A DNA stretch of 64,000 nucleotides from Rheinheimera hassiensis (GTDB lineage Bacteria; Pseudomonadota; Gammaproteobacteria; Enterobacterales; Alteromonadaceae). A program made the translations under genes and the position numbers. The notes under the pieces were generated by a model. That model worked only from the letters and a program-made list of their open reading frames with translations. It ran no database searches and had not been told where the DNA came from. This document shows positions 35,147 to 44,279 of the stretch, one piece after another. The stretch's first letter is position 1. The number at the start of each line of letters is the position of its first letter. Location: contig NZ_JAKUJZ010000007.1 in NCBI RefSeq assembly GCF_022436675.1, positions 248,001 through 312,000 on the forward strand, written 5' to 3'.

Positions 35147-35157
35147 TTTTAATCCTT

Positions 35158-35538
35158 TCACAGCTCATTGCTCTGTGGGTCACCCAGCATACGCGCAGTT
35201 TGTATATTGGCTAACTCGTTAATACTTAAAAGAATGGCTTGTTCAGCCATTTGTTTGACGTCGTTATAGCGCCGGCCGAAATAGGTCTGATATACCCGGC
35301 TCTGGTTCATTTCTACCCACAAGAACGTGCCGGCTTGCGGGTATACCTGTTCATAAACCACCACCGTAATACCATCAGTTCCCGGCATATCGCGCCAGTA
35401 ACCGGCATAGTAATAGGTAAAGTCTTTACCAAAACGCGAAATGGTGCGATCAAGCACCAGTCCTTCCAGCTCAATATCGGCAGCGGCCAGCGGCAAGCTC
35501 AGGCCGCAGGCCAGCAACAGAATAAAAAGTAATTTCAT
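35158..35538 (-). CDS. csgE: Curli transport specificity factor CsgE
   Basis: Periplasmic adaptor that caps CsgG and gives substrate specificity for curlin secretion, 126 residues. Signal peptide MKLLFILLLACGLSLPLAAA. The mature part contains the family segments ELEGLVLDRTISRFGKDFTYYY and VYEQVYPQAGTFLWVEMNQSRVYQTYFGRR, cited by DRTISRFGKDF and SRVYQTYFGRR. Located 51 bp after the csgA-like gene and upstream of csgF. The Shine-Dalgarno is poor, so translation may depend on the preceding gene. Confidence 0.94.
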   Translation of the reverse strand: MKLLFILLLACGLSLPLAAADIELEGLVLDRTISRFGKDFTYYYAGYWRDMPGTDGITVVVYEQVYPQAGTFLWVEMNQSRVYQTYFGRRYNDVKQMAEQAILLSINELANIQTARMLGDPQSNEL

Positions 35539-35589
35539 AGCAGGCTTAATAAAGCGGGCTCAGACAGCCAGGCCGCCTGAGCCAAGGCC

Positions 35590-37068
35590 TTAGTTTTGTA
35601 CTACGATGGCGGTATTGAAATCGCCATTTTGCGTGACGCTCATCAGGTTGCCCTGGCCTGACTGGCTGCCCAGCACCAGGTTGTCATTGCCGTTCTGGGT
35701 AATAGACACCAGGCCGTCGTTACCACCTAAGGCAAAATAACCGTTATCACCGGCTACCCAGTTGCCACTGCCTGATTGTAATATATCCAGTGTGTTGGCA
35801 TTACCGGCAATTAACACGTCAACCAGGTTAATATCGCCGCTTTGCTCTACGTTTGCGCTGTTACCATTAACAGCTACATCGCTGGTTATCAGCAACTCAT
35901 TGGCAGAACCTGACTGATCAATGTAAAAATCGTTGTCATCACCCAGCACGTCAACCACAGCAAAGTTGGTATCACCTAATTGCTGTATATCTGCACTATT
36001 GCCAGCACCACCTAAGCCTGCAGCGGCAATATTATCGTCGCCCCGGCTGTAAATTGTAGCGCTGTTATCACTACCTACCAGCGCCAGTTCAGCGGTGTTA
36101 CCGTCGCCGCGCTGAATAACTTCTACGTTATGGCCATCGCCATCAGTAGCAAATAAAGCGGTGTTAAGATTACCGTCTTGCCAGATATCAATTTGGTTGT
36201 CGTTACCTACTAAGCCAAGCGGTGCTTCAATAAGGTTGCCATCACCACGCTGATCAATTAGCACCAGATTTTGCTCGCCCTGTAACGGGTCAAGCAGAAA
36301 CTGGTTAGCGTTACCATCCTGATACACGTCAATCAGATTATCATCGCCCGTCAGATTAGACAGGATAAAAACGTTTCCGTCGCCTTGCTGCTGCACGAAA
36401 GTGCTATTGTTGTCGCCGCTTACACCCACAATACCGCCAACGTTAGCATTACCGGTTTGTTCGGCTTCAAAAGTATTGCGGTTACCGGCCAGATTAAACA
36501 TACCGGCTTCGTTGTTATCGCCAACCTGTACACTGAACAAGCTGTTGTCATCACCACTGAAACCGGCATTGGCCCAGTTAGCATTACCTTCCTGGCTTGT
36601 TTCGACCAGGTTGCTGTTACCGGTAATGTTGATAAAGGTTTCATTTAACTCGCCAAGTTGTAACACGGCGGCATCATTGATATTGCCGGTAATAACCGCT
36701 TCAGCAACATTGTAAAAGCCATCTTGCGTCATGCTTACGGTATTTTCATCGCCAACAATATCTATATAAGCGATATGCCAGTCAGTTAACTGTTCGGTGC
36801 GGGTTTGGTTATCATTGCCGCTAACAAAGTGATAAGCCTCCAGCCAGACACCATCCTGGGTAGCACTGGCCGTATTGATGCTACCGTTTTGGTCAATAAC
36901 AGCAAGGCTGACTTCGCCGCTTTGTGTCACTTCAGCCAGGTTGCCTTCAACCGCTGCTGCCGATGTCTGGTTAATAATAACTTCATTGCTGACAGCCATT
37001 GCCGGTGCTGACATTGCCAGCGCAACCGTAAGGCCAAGTATATGTTTACGTGAAATTAGACCTTTCAT
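35590..37068 (-). CDS. csgA: Major curlin subunit, CsgA-like, with about 20 curlin repeats
   Basis: Secreted amyloid fibre subunit, 492 residues, about three times E. coli CsgA (151 residues, 5 repeats). After the signal peptide (ISRKHILGLTVALAMSAPAMA) nearly the whole protein is a series of about 19-20 units of 20-26 residues with a GxxN...Q.G..N pattern. Examples: GDENTVSMTQDGFYN, GNSNLVETSQEGNAN, GDNNSTFVQQQGDGN, GQGNLMSVTQNGDFN. These form the stacked beta-strand rungs of curli, with Asn/Gln ladders. Many repeats carry Asp beside the Asn, giving a very acidic protein. AGGGAG precedes the ATG. Second gene of csgBAEFG. Could also be read as a CsgA-related large curlin paralogue; no shorter CsgA is present. 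Confidence 0.9.
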   Translation of the reverse strand: MKGLISRKHILGLTVALAMSAPAMAVSNEVIINQTSAAAVEGNLAEVTQSGEVSLAVIDQNGSINTASATQDGVWLEAYHFVSGNDNQTRTEQLTDWHIAYIDIVGDENTVSMTQDGFYNVAEAVITGNINDAAVLQLGELNETFINITGNSNLVETSQEGNANWANAGFSGDDNSLFSVQVGDNNEAGMFNLAGNRNTFEAEQTGNANVGGIVGVSGDNNSTFVQQQGDGNVFILSNLTGDDNLIDVYQDGNANQFLLDPLQGEQNLVLIDQRGDGNLIEAPLGLVGNDNQIDIWQDGNLNTALFATDGDGHNVEVIQRGDGNTAELALVGSDNSATIYSRGDDNIAAAGLGGAGNSADIQQLGDTNFAVVDVLGDDNDFYIDQSGSANELLITSDVAVNGNSANVEQSGDINLVDVLIAGNANTLDILQSGSGNWVAGDNGYFALGGNDGLVSITQNGNDNLVLGSQSGQGNLMSVTQNGDFNTAIVVQN

Positions 37069-37151
37069 CTGATTCTCCCTAACTCATTGTTGTTTATTAA
37101 TTTATTTTTTCATTTTTAATTGGGTAGTGTTACTGCAACAGTGCAGCGTTG

Positions 37152-37553
37152 TCAGTACTGGACGATAGAAATACGCTCTCCCACACCGCTTTGCTCAATG
37201 GACAACTCTCTGTTGCCCCACTGCTCTACCCGGATCAGATTGCTTTCACCACTTTGAATGATGTTGGCAATGTTATTGTTGCCGGTTTGCATCAGCTCAG
37301 CCTGATGGCCATAACCGGTTTGCTGCAACAAAATTTGATTCAGCACACCTTGTTGCAACAGCACGGCATAATGAGCCTGGCCTGACTGAGTAACATCGGC
37401 CACATTCAAATCCCCCAATTGCGTGATATCAACACCGCTTGCCAGTGCCCGTCGCTCAAGCAGAGACGTCATTTGCAACGAGATATCTGCATGCACGCTG
37501 CCGCTTATCAGCAACAAACTCACTAACGCCAGCTTTTTGTTAACACTATGCAA
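37152..37553 (-). CDS. csgB: Minor curlin / nucleator CsgB
   Basis: Curli nucleator subunit of about 133 residues with a signal peptide (LALVSLLLISGSVHA) and about four to five curlin repeats: LGDLNVADVTQSGQAHYAV, QQGVLNQILLQQTGYGHQAE, QTGNNNIANIIQSGESNLI, cited as short cores. It ends in a basic, less regular last repeat (GERISIVQY), as CsgB does. Start: GAGGTGG lies 5 bp before a TTG at 37553; the alternative GTG at 37562 overlaps that ribosome-binding site. First gene of csgBAEFG, 83 bp upstream of csgA. Confidence 0.88.
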   Translation of the reverse strand: MHSVNKKLALVSLLLISGSVHADISLQMTSLLERRALASGVDITQLGDLNVADVTQSGQAHYAVLLQQGVLNQILLQQTGYGHQAELMQTGNNNIANIIQSGESNLIRVEQWGNRELSIEQSGVGERISIVQY

Positions 37554-37562
37554 AATATCCAC

Positions 37563-37840
37563 CTCAAATCGTTACGACGAAAGTTAGGCTAAAGCACCAC
37601 GAAAAAGGCGCAATAGGAATAAAGAGCTATTTTTACAAACATTTAAAACACAACTAAAAACAAAATAAATATTAATAAACAAACATATATGAAATATCAT
37701 TTACAACTACCCCACCTATTAACCTAGTTAATTTGGCTTATTTTTGTATAAATTGTTTAATAGTTGTTGCATTGCGTGCTATTCCTAGTTGGTGCTAAAA
37801 ATAAGCATATTTTTCACAATTAATTAATCTGGGGACAGTT
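37563..37840. promoter_or_regulatory. AT-rich divergent control region between csgB and the subtilase
   Basis: 278 bp without a gene, strikingly A/T-rich (long runs such as AACAAAATAAATATTAATAA at 37660s). It should hold the csgBAEFG promoter (minus) and the protease promoter (plus), and the composition is suitable for H-NS/IHF-type or CsgD control. I see no unambiguous -35/-10 pair. Confidence 0.55.
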
Positions 37841-40330
37841 ATGACTAATAAAAAAATGATCACATTGGCTGTAGCGGCAGCCTTGTTATCAGCAAATGCA
37901 CTGGCTGACACAACGGTAAACTCAGCAGACAATGCTGTATTGGTGATGTTTAAACATGGCGTATCCAAACAAGAGCGTGAAACTGTAATTCAACAACATG
38001 GCGCCAGCCTGCGTCAGTTGGATGCACAGGGCCGCGATATGAAAATGCGCTATGTTGCAGATGGTCGTATTGTTAAAGTTCAGGTGCCCAAAGGAGTGAA
38101 CCGCGATCATTTGATCAAAAAACTGGCATCAAACCCGGCCATTGAAGTAGCTGAACCGGATTATCCGTTACATGCCTTGGCAGTGCCAAATGACCCCAGC
38201 TTCGGTGATTTATGGGGCCTGCAAAACACAGGTCAAAACGGCGGCACTGCAGGTGCCGATATTAAAGCGGTTGATGCCTGGGATATCTCTACCGGCAGCC
38301 ATGACATTATTATTGGTGTAATCGACAGCGGTATGGACTATACCCACCCGGATCTTTTAGACAACCGCTGGGTAAACCCGGGTAATCTGCCAGGCAGCAC
38401 CTATGGTTATTCAACGTTAAATGCTGAGCAAGATCCTATGGACAGCGACAGCCATGGTACTCATGTAGCGGGTACTATAGGTGCATCAGGAAATAATGGC
38501 GTTGGCATTACCGGCGTAAACTGGAGTGTAACCTTATTACCTTGTCAGTTTTTGGGGCCTTTGGGCGGTAGCACTGCAGGTGCCATCGAATGTATTGACT
38601 ATTTTACTGATTTAAAACTAAACCACGGTGTTGATATTAAAGCAACCAACAACTCCTGGGGTGGCGGTGCTTTTTCTGAAACCTTAAGGGCTGCAATTCA
38701 GTCGGGTGGCGATGCAGGTATTCTGTTTATTGCCGCAGCAGGCAATGACGGCGCAGATGCAGACAGCACGCCAATGTACCCGGCGGCTTATGATCTTGAT
38801 GTTATCGTATCTGTTGCATCTACCGACAGAAATGACGATCTATCTATTTTTACCAATGGCGCCTCTAACTATGGTGCCACTTCGGTGGATCTTGGCGCTC
38901 CTGGTTCGGCCATATTATCTACCGTGCCCGGTGGCGGCTACGCCAGCTACTCAGGTACTTCTATGGCATCGCCTCATGTGGCAGGTGTGGCAGCATTATT
39001 GTGGTCAGTTAACCCTGAAATCACACCGCTGGAAATGAAAGCTATTTTGATGGACTCAGGCGACAGCCTGCCAGCGTTAGACGGTAAAACCGTATCCGGC
39101 AAACGACTGAATGTATCCAGTGCGATGGTTGAAGCCGATCCTACTCCGTCATTTAAGCTGTCTATCAGCCCGCGTACTCAGCAAATTACCGCCGGTGATG
39201 CCGCACAATACACGCTGGACGTTGGCAATATCGCGGAATGGACAGGCGAAGTAGCCCTGACTGTAGATGTAGAACCTGCATTAGATGGTGTCAGTTTATC
39301 TGCCAGTACGGCACAGCCAGGTGATACTGTGACGCTGGACGTTGCAACCTCAGCTGATACCGACTGGGGTAGCTATCAGTTTACCGTGACTGGCGTCGAC
39401 AGCGCGACCGGTGAGCTGGTGAAATCGGTCAATGCCAGCCTGAATATATTGCCGCAAGGCTTGCAGGATTATTCATTCAGCAACAACGCTGCTGTGGCTA
39501 TTCCGGATAATGATGCTAACGGTATAGAAAGTGTTATCAATGTGCCACAAACCGGCGTTGTATTCGGTGCTGATGTAGGTGTAAACATTACCCATACCTG
39601 GCGTGGTGATTTACTGGTTAAACTGCGCTCACCTGAGGGTTCAGAACATACTCTGCATAACCGTACCGGTGGCAGTGAAGATGATTTGGTACAAAGCTGG
39701 CAAGTGGACAGCTTTAACGGCGAAAGCATGCAGGGCGACTGGACACTGGTTGTGTCTGATAACGCAGGCCTGGATACCGGCACCCTCAATAGCTGGACAC
39801 TGACACTGAGCGCCTTGTCTGACGATGATACCCCACCCGGCCCTGTGGCACCGGTAGCTGATTTCAGCTTTGTTGCTTCAGGTTTAACGGTTAACTTTAC
39901 CGATCTTTCCACCGATGCAGATAACGATATCAGCAGCTGGAGCTGGGATTTTGGCGACGGCAATCAGGCCGATACTGCCAGCCCAAGCCATACCTATGCC
40001 AGCAGCGGCAGTTACAGTGTCAGCTTAACCACCACTGACAGCACCGGCCTGAGCAACACCGCAGAGAAAACAGTCACCGTAACCGACAGCACCATTGCAC
40101 TTACCCTGCAACGCTCTGTGCGCACCCGCACCGGTTCAACCATTGTTGATCTGCGCTGGACAGGTGCATCCGGTGAGGTAGATCTGTTCCGCGATGGTCA
40201 GTTGGTAGAGACTATTGATAATAGCGGCAGCTACCGTGATCGTTTTAACTCACAGGCCGCCACGGTAACGTACAAGATTTGTCTGGCAGGCACAGACGCT
40301 TGTTCGGCAGATTTAACTGTTAACTTCTGA
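37841..40330 (+). CDS. Secreted subtilisin-like serine protease (S8) with P and PKD domains
   Basis: Exported peptidase of 829 residues. Signal peptide (ITLAVAAALLSANALA), then an I9-type propeptide (about 30-110). The S8 catalytic domain has D162 in GVIDSGMDY, H205 in SHGTHVAGT, oxyanion N302 in AAGNDG and nucleophile S374 in GTSMASPHVAG. A beta-sandwich of unknown type, a proprotein-convertase P domain (about 545-660: HTWRGDLLVKLRSPEGSEHTL, cited as THTWRGDLLVKL) and a PKD domain (SSWSWDFGDGNQ...HTYASSGSYSVSL) follow. A fibronectin-like C-terminal module contains two cysteines (KICLAGTDAC). GGGGAC precedes the ATG. Divergent from curli; own terminator. Confidence 0.93.
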   Translation: MTNKKMITLAVAAALLSANALADTTVNSADNAVLVMFKHGVSKQERETVIQQHGASLRQLDAQGRDMKMRYVADGRIVKVQVPKGVNRDHLIKKLASNPAIEVAEPDYPLHALAVPNDPSFGDLWGLQNTGQNGGTAGADIKAVDAWDISTGSHDIIIGVIDSGMDYTHPDLLDNRWVNPGNLPGSTYGYSTLNAEQDPMDSDSHGTHVAGTIGASGNNGVGITGVNWSVTLLPCQFLGPLGGSTAGAIECIDYFTDLKLNHGVDIKATNNSWGGGAFSETLRAAIQSGGDAGILFIAAAGNDGADADSTPMYPAAYDLDVIVSVASTDRNDDLSIFTNGASNYGATSVDLGAPGSAILSTVPGGGYASYSGTSMASPHVAGVAALLWSVNPEITPLEMKAILMDSGDSLPALDGKTVSGKRLNVSSAMVEADPTPSFKLSISPRTQQITAGDAAQYTLDVGNIAEWTGEVALTVDVEPALDGVSLSASTAQPGDTVTLDVATSADTDWGSYQFTVTGVDSATGELVKSVNASLNILPQGLQDYSFSNNAAVAIPDNDANGIESVINVPQTGVVFGADVGVNITHTWRGDLLVKLRSPEGSEHTLHNRTGGSEDDLVQSWQVDSFNGESMQGDWTLVVSDNAGLDTGTLNSWTLTLSALSDDDTPPGPVAPVADFSFVASGLTVNFTDLSTDADNDISSWSWDFGDGNQADTASPSHTYASSGSYSVSLTTTDSTGLSNTAEKTVTVTDSTIALTLQRSVRTRTGSTIVDLRWTGASGEVDLFRDGQLVETIDNSGSYRDRFNSQAATVTYKICLAGTDACSADLTVNF

Positions 40331-40352
40331 TAGTAAGCTCAGAGTGTTCTGC

Positions 40353-40376
40353 AGGCGGCTTCGGCCGCCTTTTTTA
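40353..40376 (+). terminator. Rho-independent terminator of the subtilase gene
   Basis: AGGCGGC/GCCGCCT stem with TTCG loop (40353-40370) running into TTTTTT, 22 bp after the stop. Confidence 0.9.
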
Positions 40377-40453
40377 TTTGCAGTTCTGCACCGCAGAGGT
40401 AGTATGAACCAACGGCATAATGTTATTTCCGCTCACAGCAGTAAGGAGCCACG

Positions 40454-41362
40454 GTGTTAACTCAGTTGCATAACGTAGAGCAAAGCCTTAATCAGGTGAT
40501 TCTGGGAAAAAGCAGCCAGATCCGGCTGGCACTATGTTGCCTGCTGGCAGAAGGCCACTTGTTGCTGGAAGATTTGCCCGGTATGGGAAAAACCACGCTG
40601 GCGCATGCCCTGGCAAACAGCCTTGGCTTGAGTTACCGCCGGGTACAATTTACCAGCGATTTACTGCCTGGTGATTTGGTTGGTATGAACATTTACGATG
40701 CCCGGTCACAACAATTTCGCTTTCAGGCCGGCCCTGTATTCAGCCAGGTATTACTGGCAGACGAGATAAACCGCGCCAGCCCGAAAACACAAAGCGCGCT
40801 GCTCGAAGCGATGGAAGAGAAACAAGTATCAGTAGATGGTGAAACCCGCGCCCTGCCCACGCCGTTTTTTGTTATTGCCACACAAAACCCGTTATTTCAT
40901 GCCGGCACTTCAGCACTGCCAGAGTCGCAGCTGGACCGCTTTATGTTTCGCCTGTCGCTGGGCTTTCCTGATCATCAGGCTGAACATCAGCTACTGCAAC
41001 GCGACAGCAGTACGTCTCGGCTGGAGCTCCTCACCGAGCAACTCAATACCGGGCAACTGCGTGTCTTACAGCAGCAAGTGCCCAAAGTAGCGGCATCAGA
41101 CGCCCTGATAGATTATTTATTGGCGCTGGTTAACAGTAGCCGCCATCGCAGCGATATGTTGCCACTTTCCCCCCGTGCATCAAAAGCTATTTTGCGGGCA
41201 GCCAAAGCGTTCGCCCTTATTAACCAGCGCGATTATGTTACCGCTGCAGATGTACAGCAGGTGTTTCCTTATGTGGCTGAACACCGGCTGGCGCCATCTT
41301 CGGATGCCCAGGAAAGCCGGTTAAGCCAGTTGTTGTTATTACAGACGCCATGCCCAATCTGA
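40454..41362 (+). CDS. MoxR-family AAA+ ATPase
   Basis: Cytoplasmic MoxR-type AAA+ ATPase of 302 residues. Walker A is LPGMGKTTLA, Walker B LLADEINRA with the sensor region IATQNPLFH, and the helical lid contains SPRASKAILRAAKAFA. MoxR ATPases act as chaperones for metal-centre or complex maturation and are typically followed by a DUF58 protein and a transglutaminase, as here. GTG start with AAGGAG 5 bp upstream. The downstream DUF58 gene overlaps its end by 13 bp, so the three genes form one operon. Confidence 0.93.
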   Translation: MLTQLHNVEQSLNQVILGKSSQIRLALCCLLAEGHLLLEDLPGMGKTTLAHALANSLGLSYRRVQFTSDLLPGDLVGMNIYDARSQQFRFQAGPVFSQVLLADEINRASPKTQSALLEAMEEKQVSVDGETRALPTPFFVIATQNPLFHAGTSALPESQLDRFMFRLSLGFPDHQAEHQLLQRDSSTSRLELLTEQLNTGQLRVLQQQVPKVAASDALIDYLLALVNSSRHRSDMLPLSPRASKAILRAAKAFALINQRDYVTAADVQQVFPYVAEHRLAPSSDAQESRLSQLLLLQTPCPI

Positions 41363-42330
41363 CGTTAAAACAGCGGCTATATCAGCGATACTGGCAACTG
41401 CTCAGCCGTTATCTGGATAAGCGCCAACCGGCAGCTGACAAGGTTAGGCTGGTACAAAAGCTGATTTTTATTCTGCCAACCCGCTATGGCTGGTGGTTTG
41501 TGCTGTTGATTACGCTGTTATATTTATTGGGCACTAACTATCAAAACAACCTGATCTTATTGTTGTGCTATTTATTGCTGAGTGTGTTTTTGGTCAATAT
41601 TGTGCTGGCTTACCAGAATATCAGTGGCTTAACACTGCAATGTAAACAAGCGGCAGAGGGCTTTGCCGGTGAAGCAACAACTGCAGCAGTGAACCTTAGC
41701 GACGATAAAAAACACCTGATGCTGAACATGCATTTTGTGCAGCCCGATAACACAAATGACAGTGACACAAGGCAAAACGAAACAGTATTACTAAGCCAGC
41801 CCGCGACAACCGCAACACTAAACCTTAACGGCACAAAGCGCGGTAAATACGCCCTGCCACGTATAAAGATAACCAGCCAGTATCCGTTTGGTTTATGGCG
41901 CGCCTGGAGCTATATCGCACTGGCGCAGCACTATTGGGTTTATCCCAATCCTGATGCAGATAAATCTGCGGTTAACATCTCATCCGTTGATGCCAGCCAG
42001 CAAGCGAAAACTGATGCCGGTGAAACACTATCCCCCTACCGTGCCGGCGATAGCGTGCGGCATATGGTATGGAAACGCCTGGCCCGCGACCCGGCGAATC
42101 CGGTTGTCCGGCAACAATATTTTTCTGCTCAGGCAGAGCCCAGCTGGGTAGTTGTGCCGCCGTTATCGGGTGATGCCTTAGAGCGGGCATTGCGGTATGC
42201 CTGCCGGCAATTATTGCAACTGGAGCAATCAGGCAGCAGTTACGGGCTTAAACTGCCGGCACTGACACTGCCTCAGGCAAAGGGCCCGCAGCATTTACAA
42301 CGTTGCCTGCAGGAGCTGGCACTGTGCTGA
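41350..42330 (+). CDS. DUF58 family membrane protein
   Basis: Protein of 326 residues with two N-terminal transmembrane helices (WWFVLLITLLYLLGTNY, ILLLCYLLLSVFLVNIVLA) and a cytoplasmic DUF58 domain of the MoxR partner type. The diagnostic segment is SPYRAGDSVRHMVWKRLARDP (core YRAGDSVRHMVWKR) near residue 225. The family is found in MoxR-DUF58-transglutaminase operons; its molecular role is unsettled. It overlaps the MoxR gene by 13 bp upstream and the transglutaminase gene by 7 bp downstream, strongly suggesting translational coupling. Confidence 0.9.
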   Translation: MPNLTLKQRLYQRYWQLLSRYLDKRQPAADKVRLVQKLIFILPTRYGWWFVLLITLLYLLGTNYQNNLILLLCYLLLSVFLVNIVLAYQNISGLTLQCKQAAEGFAGEATTAAVNLSDDKKHLMLNMHFVQPDNTNDSDTRQNETVLLSQPATTATLNLNGTKRGKYALPRIKITSQYPFGLWRAWSYIALAQHYWVYPNPDADKSAVNISSVDASQQAKTDAGETLSPYRAGDSVRHMVWKRLARDPANPVVRQQYFSAQAEPSWVVVPPLSGDALERALRYACRQLLQLEQSGSSYGLKLPALTLPQAKGPQHLQRCLQELALC

Positions 42331-44279
42331 CACAACAGATGCTGCAACAAAAAAATTTACTGCTGAGCTGGGCTGCCATTCAGTTTTCATTGTTGCTGCT
42401 ACTGCAGCAAGCCTTTGCCGGCTGGGTTATTGCCATATTTGCTTTGCTGCTACTGTACCGGTTGCTCAGTGTATTTAGAGCCAAAGCGGCGATTAGCCTC
42501 AAACTGGTCAATGTACTGGCGGGCATTATCGCGATAACATTCTTTTTGCAGCTTCAACAAGCCGGTGTATTGCACTTTATGCTGCAAATTTTGCTGTTGG
42601 CGGCCACCGCGCGCCTGCTGGCGTTGCAGCATTTGTACGAAGCCCGTCAACTGGTGTGGGTGCATTATTTCCTGATTGCCTGCTGCTTTATTTTGCATCA
42701 GGACATGTTGATAGCCGTATTTATTTTGCTGGTGTTTGCCGTTAACCTGTACAGCCATTACCGGCTGTTTTCGCCCTCTGTCAGCCAGGTAAACTGGTCG
42801 CAGACAGGCCGCAGCCTGCTTATTATTCTGCCACTGTGGCTGGCAATGTTTTTACTATTCCCGCGCCTGCCACCATTCTGGCAGATCCCCAATGCTAACA
42901 TCGCCAGTACCGGCCTTAGCGATACCCTGGATCCGGGCAGCATAGAACAATTGGTACAAGATGACAGCCTGGCATTTCGGGTAGAATTTGACGGTGCCCT
43001 GCCACCACGGCAGCAGCTGTACTGGCGCGCCAGGCTATACGAAGATTTTGATGGCAGGCGCTGGCAGGTAAATGCACTGCGGCAAAATGCCAGCCGCCAG
43101 CGCGCGGCAGATACAGCTACAGATAGCAGCCTGAGTTACCGCATTATTGCTGAGGCCAGCCAGCAAACCGGCTTATTTGCCCTAGCGACACCAGTTAGTA
43201 GCAGCAGTAATGTTTTTATCAGCCCCAGTGGGCTGTTAAGCAGCAATAAGCCGGTGAGCCAACGGTTAAGTTATCAGGTAAGCAGTAGCCTTGCGCCTGT
43301 CACACTGGTAGCTGAACAGGAGCAACTGCTTAACCTGCGCACCGCGCCGGGTAACCCGCAGACACAGCAATTTGCCTATCAGCTCAAGCAGCAATATCCA
43401 CAAAGCCATGATCTGGTGCAAGCTCTGGCAGAGCATTTTCGCCAGCAGCCATTTTATTACAGCCTTACCCCGCCGCCGCTTGGCAGCAATAGTATTGATG
43501 CCTTTTTGTTTGACAGCCGTACCGGCTTTTGCAGCCATTATGCGTCGGCCAGCGCCGTTATTTTACGCCACGCTGGTATTGCTGCGCGGGTGGTTGGTGG
43601 CTATCAAGGCGGTAACTGGCACCCGCAGCAAGGTTATCTGGCGGTACGGCAACGTGAAGCACACGCCTGGGTAGAATATTTACATAACGGCGTTTGGCAG
43701 CCATTTGATCCAACCGCAGCGGTAGCACCAGAGCGTATTCTGGATAGCCTGGATTCAGCCTTGCCGGAAGCTCAGCGTGCTTTACTGGATCCGGGCTGGC
43801 GCCAGCTGGCTATACTGCAAAATGTGCGACAGCAGCTGATGCACCTCGACTATTACTGGTCGGTATGGGTACTGGGATTTGACGATACCAGTCAGCGCCA
43901 GCTGTGGCGTAACCTTTACCGCCACCTGCCTGCTATTGCTTATTCAGTGGCTGCGTTGTTTAGCATTATCATTGTATTGCTGTTGTATTACCGCTTAACA
44001 CAAAGCGGCACTGACAACACACCACAAGCAACAAAACAGCTGTATCGCTATATGGGCAAGGCATTGGCGACAAAACCGCCATCGCTACCTGTTTCGGCAT
44101 TTTTACTGCAATGCGCTAAGCGCTACCCGGCACACGATGTGTGCCTTAAGCAGTTAACTGCACTATACGAGCAAGCATTATATAAAGAGGATGCAGAGGC
44201 ACTTAATCAGCTGAAACAACTACTTAAGTGCCATAAAGCAGAGTTAGGCCGGTTGCGGCGTGCCATTAAGAATGCGTAA
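42324..44279 (+). CDS. tgpA: TgpA-type membrane transglutaminase
   Basis: Inner-membrane protein of 651 residues. About five to six N-terminal transmembrane helices are followed by a periplasmic transglutaminase-like domain with a papain-type triad: Cys in SRTGFCSHYASASAV, His in REAHAWVEYL and Asp in WQPFDPTAAV. A further helix (IAYSVAALFSIIIVLLLYY) and a cytoplasmic C-terminal domain follow. This is the TgpA architecture of pseudomonads. Start GTG at 42324: CAGGAG lies 8 bp upstream and GTGCTGA overlaps the DUF58 stop. An upstream TTG is less likely. Its 3' end overlaps the convergent TIGR02647 gene by 36 bp. Confidence 0.9.
   Translation: MLTQQMLQQKNLLLSWAAIQFSLLLLLQQAFAGWVIAIFALLLLYRLLSVFRAKAAISLKLVNVLAGIIAITFFLQLQQAGVLHFMLQILLLAATARLLALQHLYEARQLVWVHYFLIACCFILHQDMLIAVFILLVFAVNLYSHYRLFSPSVSQVNWSQTGRSLLIILPLWLAMFLLFPRLPPFWQIPNANIASTGLSDTLDPGSIEQLVQDDSLAFRVEFDGALPPRQQLYWRARLYEDFDGRRWQVNALRQNASRQRAADTATDSSLSYRIIAEASQQTGLFALATPVSSSSNVFISPSGLLSSNKPVSQRLSYQVSSSLAPVTLVAEQEQLLNLRTAPGNPQTQQFAYQLKQQYPQSHDLVQALAEHFRQQPFYYSLTPPPLGSNSIDAFLFDSRTGFCSHYASASAVILRHAGIAARVVGGYQGGNWHPQQGYLAVRQREAHAWVEYLHNGVWQPFDPTAAVAPERILDSLDSALPEAQRALLDPGWRQLAILQNVRQQLMHLDYYWSVWVLGFDDTSQRQLWRNLYRHLPAIAYSVAALFSIIIVLLLYYRLTQSGTDNTPQATKQLYRYMGKALATKPPSLPVSAFLLQCAKRYPAHDVCLKQLTALYEQALYKEDAEALNQLKQLLKCHKAELGRLRRAIKNA

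Noticed and set aside
35590-37068. CRISPR-like regular spacing in the curlin gene
   Set aside because: The periodicity is protein-level curlin repeats; the DNA units are not identical and there are no spacers.
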